64,000 nucleotides of DNA, from contig JACPNQ010000035.1 in NCBI GenBank assembly GCA_016185425.1, positions 64,001 through 128,000 of the forward strand, in the 5' to 3' direction. Source of the stretch: Acidobacteriota bacterium (GTDB lineage: Bacteria > Acidobacteriota > Terriglobia > Bryobacterales > Bryobacteraceae). Every line of letters starts with the position of its first letter. The stretch's first letter is position 1. The notes under the pieces were generated by a model, which was given only the letters and a program-made list of their open reading frames with translations, ran no database searches and was not told the DNA's origin. The position numbers and the translations under genes were made by a program. This document shows positions 61,559 through 64,000 of the stretch, one piece after another.

Positions 61559-64000
61559 GTGACGCCGGAAAGATATAGCCAGGTCAAGAGCCTGTTCCAA
61601 CTGGTGCTGGAACAGCAGCCGGCGCAGCGTCCGGACTTTCTCGAACGGGCGTGCGGAGCCGACCGCCAGCTCTACGACCAGGTACGAGAGTTGCTGCGCT
61701 CGGATTCGACTTCAGAGAGTTTTCTTGAGAAGCCCGCGATTACGCCGATCTCCAAGGTCCTTGCCGACATGCAGGAGACGATGCCGTCGCGCATCGGCCC
61801 ATATGCCGTGCATAAGCTACTGGGGAGCGGCGGCATGGGCGCCGTCTATCTGGCGTCGCGAGCCGACAAGACGTACGACAAGCAGGTCGCGATCAAGGTC
61901 ATTCACAAAGGAATGGAGTCCGATCGGATCCTGCAGCGCTTCCGGCGGGAAAGGCAGATCGTCGCGTCGCTCGACCATCCAAACATCGCGCGCCTGCTCG
62001 ATGGAGGCGCAACCGAGGATGGCCGGCCGTATATCGTCATGGAATACGTCGAGGGCATGTCGATCGACACATGGTGCGATCAACGGCGGCTCAACACGGA
62101 GAAGCGCCTGCGCTTGTTCCTGCAGGTTTGCGAGGCGATTCAATATGCGCATCAGAACCTGATCATTCACCGCGACATCAAGCCGGGCAACATCCTGGTG
62201 AGGCCCGACAATACCGTGAAACTGCTCGACTTCGGAATCGCCAAGCTGATGAATCCGGACGTTTCTTCCGCGGTTCCGGAAAAGACGGCCACATCAATGC
62301 GCCTGATGACGCCGCAGTATGCGAGTCCGGAGCAAGTGAAGGGCGAGGCGGTGACTACCGCGAGCGATGTCTACCTGCTGGGCATCGTACTCTACGAACT
62401 ACTGACCGGCCACCGGCCCTACCAGGTGAAGGACGACGCCACGCTGGAGGCGGTTCGCGCGTTTTCTCAAAGCGAGCCGCAGAAGCCGAGCGAGGCGATT
62501 TTCCGCGTCGCCGACCGGCTCATGCCAAACGGGCAGCGGCAGGTGACGAAGAACGCGCTGACCGTGAGTTCTGTCCGCGACGGCACGCCGGCTGCCTTGG
62601 TGAAGAAGTTACGGGGCGACATCGACGCGATTCTCTTACGATCACTGCGGCGCAATCCCGCCCATCGTTACCAGTCGACGGCGCAGCTCGCCGAAGACAT
62701 CCGAAACCATTTGAACCAGCTACCCGTTTCCGCGCTGCCGGACAATCCCGCATACAAGATGAAACTTTTTTTGCGGCGCAATATGGGGGCGGCCATCGCG
62801 GCCGCGGGTGCGTTGCTGCTGCTGGTGCTGGTGGCCATATTCGCGCTGTGGCAGGCTTACCGGGCACATACCGAACATCTTCGCGCGGAGGCGCGGTTTG
62901 CCGAAGTGCGGAAGATGTCGAACGCCATCCTGTTCGACGTGCAAGAGTCGCTGGCGCCACTGCCCGGGACGACACCGGCGCGGCGCCTTCTGGTGAACAA
63001 GGCGCTGGAGTATCTGGGGAACCTGACCAAAGAATCGTCGCACGATCCGGCATTACAGCGGGAACTCGCGGCAGGATATCTGCGCGTTGGCCATTTGCAG
63101 GGGAATCCGAACTTCGCCAACCTGGGCGATGCATCGGGCGCGTTTCGGAGCTACCGGCAGGCACAGGAGTTACTGGAGCAGTTGCACAGGAACGATCCGC
63201 AGAACGAGCAAGTCGCTAACGACTTGGCGGGGGCGCAGGAAGCCGTGGCCGACATGCTGACGCTGAACGGCGACTCGGCGGGCGCGCTGCTAGCGTTGCG
63301 GCGCGCGGTGGAGCTGCGCGATACGGCGAATGCCGCTCCACAGTCGAAGGCGGCGAGTTATCAAAACCTGGCAATTGCGCTGGCCGCGGCCGGCTCAGCG
63401 GACGAGGCGATGGCGCTCTCGAAGAAGGCGCAGGAACTGGCACGCGGGTTCGCAGGGCCGGATGCACCGCGGCAGCAGGCGCTGGGTGACAGCCGCTATG
63501 CGTCGGTGCTGCAGAGAGCGGGCGATCTGAGCGGGGCGCGCGACTACCACCAGAAGGCCCTTGCGATTTATGAGCAGCTCGCCGCGGCGAATCCGATTGC
63601 GGCGCGGCCAAAACGAGAGTTGTCGTTCGCACTGGAGGATCTGGGGGATTTGGAATCGAGGGCGGGAAACGCGGCTGCCGCGAAGCCGTACTACCGGCGA
63701 TCGTTCGAGCTTCGCCGCGAGCTGGCTGTGTCCGATCCACAGAATCTGCAGGCGCGGAGAGACTTGGCGTATGCGCTGTTGAAGCAGGGATCATTAGATG
63801 ACGCGCTCGAATCATTCCGGCAGCTTGCCGTGCTGGATCCGGCGAATATTCTGGCGCGGCGGGATCTGGCGTTGGCGTGGGAACGGCAGGGCAACGGGCA
63901 GCTCGCGGCGGGAAATAACAGCGCGGCGCTGGCGAGTTACCGCCAGCTTCTGCAGGCGGCAAGAGACTGGATTCAGCGTGATCCGGCCAATCCATATGCA
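61559..64000 (+). CDS. Ser/Thr protein kinase with TM helix and TPR repeats (3' end outside window)
   Basis: An open frame of 814 codons from GTG 61559 to the window end. After a ~75-residue N-terminal helical domain comes a PknB-like kinase domain: glycine loop LLGSGGMGAVYLASR (first Gly 89), VAIKVI (Lys113), IHRDIKPGNILV (catalytic Asp206), LLDFGIAKL (Asp224) and TPQYASPEQVKGE. A single TM segment lies at ~410-432 (AAIAAAGALLLLVLVAIFALW), then a periplasmic TPR region (repeated LGDLSGARDYHQKALAIYEQLA units). The kinase is next to an ECF sigma factor that it may control. All residues for activity are present. Confidence 0.92.
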   Translation, partial: MTPERYSQVKSLFQLVLEQQPAQRPDFLERACGADRQLYDQVRELLRSDSTSESFLEKPAITPISKVLADMQETMPSRIGPYAVHKLLGSGGMGAVYLASRADKTYDKQVAIKVIHKGMESDRILQRFRRERQIVASLDHPNIARLLDGGATEDGRPYIVMEYVEGMSIDTWCDQRRLNTEKRLRLFLQVCEAIQYAHQNLIIHRDIKPGNILVRPDNTVKLLDFGIAKLMNPDVSSAVPEKTATSMRLMTPQYASPEQVKGEAVTTASDVYLLGIVLYELLTGHRPYQVKDDATLEAVRAFSQSEPQKPSEAIFRVADRLMPNGQRQVTKNALTVSSVRDGTPAALVKKLRGDIDAILLRSLRRNPAHRYQSTAQLAEDIRNHLNQLPVSALPDNPAYKMKLFLRRNMGAAIAAAGALLLLVLVAIFALWQAYRAHTEHLRAEARFAEVRKMSNAILFDVQESLAPLPGTTPARRLLVNKALEYLGNLTKESSHDPALQRELAAGYLRVGHLQGNPNFANLGDASGAFRSYRQAQELLEQLHRNDPQNEQVANDLAGAQEAVADMLTLNGDSAGALLALRRAVELRDTANAAPQSKAASYQNLAIALAAAGSADEAMALSKKAQELARGFAGPDAPRQQALGDSRYASVLQRAGDLSGARDYHQKALAIYEQLAAANPIAARPKRELSFALEDLGDLESRAGNAAAAKPYYRRSFELRRELAVSDPQNLQARRDLAYALLKQGSLDDALESFRQLAVLDPANILARRDLALAWERQGNGQLAAGNNSAALASYRQLLQAARDWIQRDPANPYA

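Noticed and set aside
1-64000. CRISPR arrays, insertion sequences, prophage or integron elements
   Set aside because: No regularly spaced repeats, transposase, integrase or terminal inverted repeats were seen on reading through.
60581-64000. A toxin-antitoxin or defence island around the kinase
   Set aside because: The ECF sigma factor plus TPR kinase is a common acidobacterial signalling pair; no toxin or nuclease is linked.

Overview
The window reads as chromosomal DNA of an acidobacterium, most likely of the Solibacterales/Bryobacterales group. The GC content is high. Several families typical of that phylum occur together: an Oar-like TonB-dependent receptor with an N-terminal carboxypeptidase-regulatory domain, a PadR regulator followed by a MacB/FtsX-type 'acidobacterial duplicated orphan permease', an Acidobacteria-type ECF sigma factor followed by a Ser/Thr kinase with TPRs, and a CHAT-TPR protein. 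The species assignment is inference. There is no rRNA, CRISPR array, insertion sequence or prophage that I can recognise.

Layout. 0-6 kb: the 3' end of sucA, two small secreted proteins and a TonB-dependent receptor. 5.7-10.2 kb: a tightly packed minus-strand set (tricorn-type protease, bestrophin-like channel, pentaheme cytochrome). 10.25-15.4 kb: a six-gene minus-strand operon (three glycosyltransferases, a membrane protein, a zinc-finger protein, a truncated lipase) that runs into a broken serine hydrolase coming from the other side. 15.4-18.3 kb: an enolase-superfamily sugar-acid enzyme, a Gfo/Idh/MocA oxidoreductase and a TfoX-like protein. 18.3-22.2 kb: HD-GYP protein, LptB and a fused LptC/LptA-like protein for LPS export. 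22.2-29.4 kb: DinB-like protein, two methyltransferases, an M48 protease lacking its catalytic Glu, an IorAB-type molybdenum hydroxylase and a periplasmic asparaginase. 29.4-36 kb: CHAT-TPR protein, a damaged ArsR-type regulator with its SRPBCC partner, a HEAT-like protein, two unknown small proteins and a Uma2 protein. 36.5-41.7 kb: MFS transporter, a damaged phosphodiesterase, then rpoN-hpf-rapZ. 41.6-47.5 kb: PQQ beta-propeller, a remnant of rtcR, padR-ADOP and a CoA-transferase. 47.5-55.4 kb: a large secreted protein, a NAD(P)-binding protein and a surface-glycan operon (Wzt-like ABC ATPase, coiled-coil methyltransferase, GT2-GT4 fusion). 55.4-60.6 kb: tRNA-Met(CAT), parB, parA, two parS sites, mnmG, purD and tRNA-Arg(CCT). 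60.6-64 kb: ECF sigma factor, an orphan kinase N-terminal module and a Ser/Thr kinase cut by the window end.

How the parts relate. Much of the window concerns the cell envelope: LPS transport, surface glycan synthesis and export, TonB-dependent uptake and secreted proteins. The rpoN-hpf-rapZ and parAB-parS-mnmG groups are conserved housekeeping neighbourhoods; the latter is often near the replication origin.

The most unusual feature is gene damage. A serine hydrolase and a lipase are both cut at one convergent junction, and the hydrolase also has a shifted signal peptide. An ArsR-type regulator and a phosphodiesterase each carry a short out-of-frame block bounded by compensating indels. Only the last ~90 codons of rtcR remain, and a protein-like 3' fragment lies at 35.2-35.4 kb. 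The plus strand changes from C-rich to G-rich close to the rtcR remnant (~43.2 kb), regardless of gene direction. Real gene decay and rearrangement, or local consensus/assembly errors, could both explain this, and the two can be told apart by read mapping.
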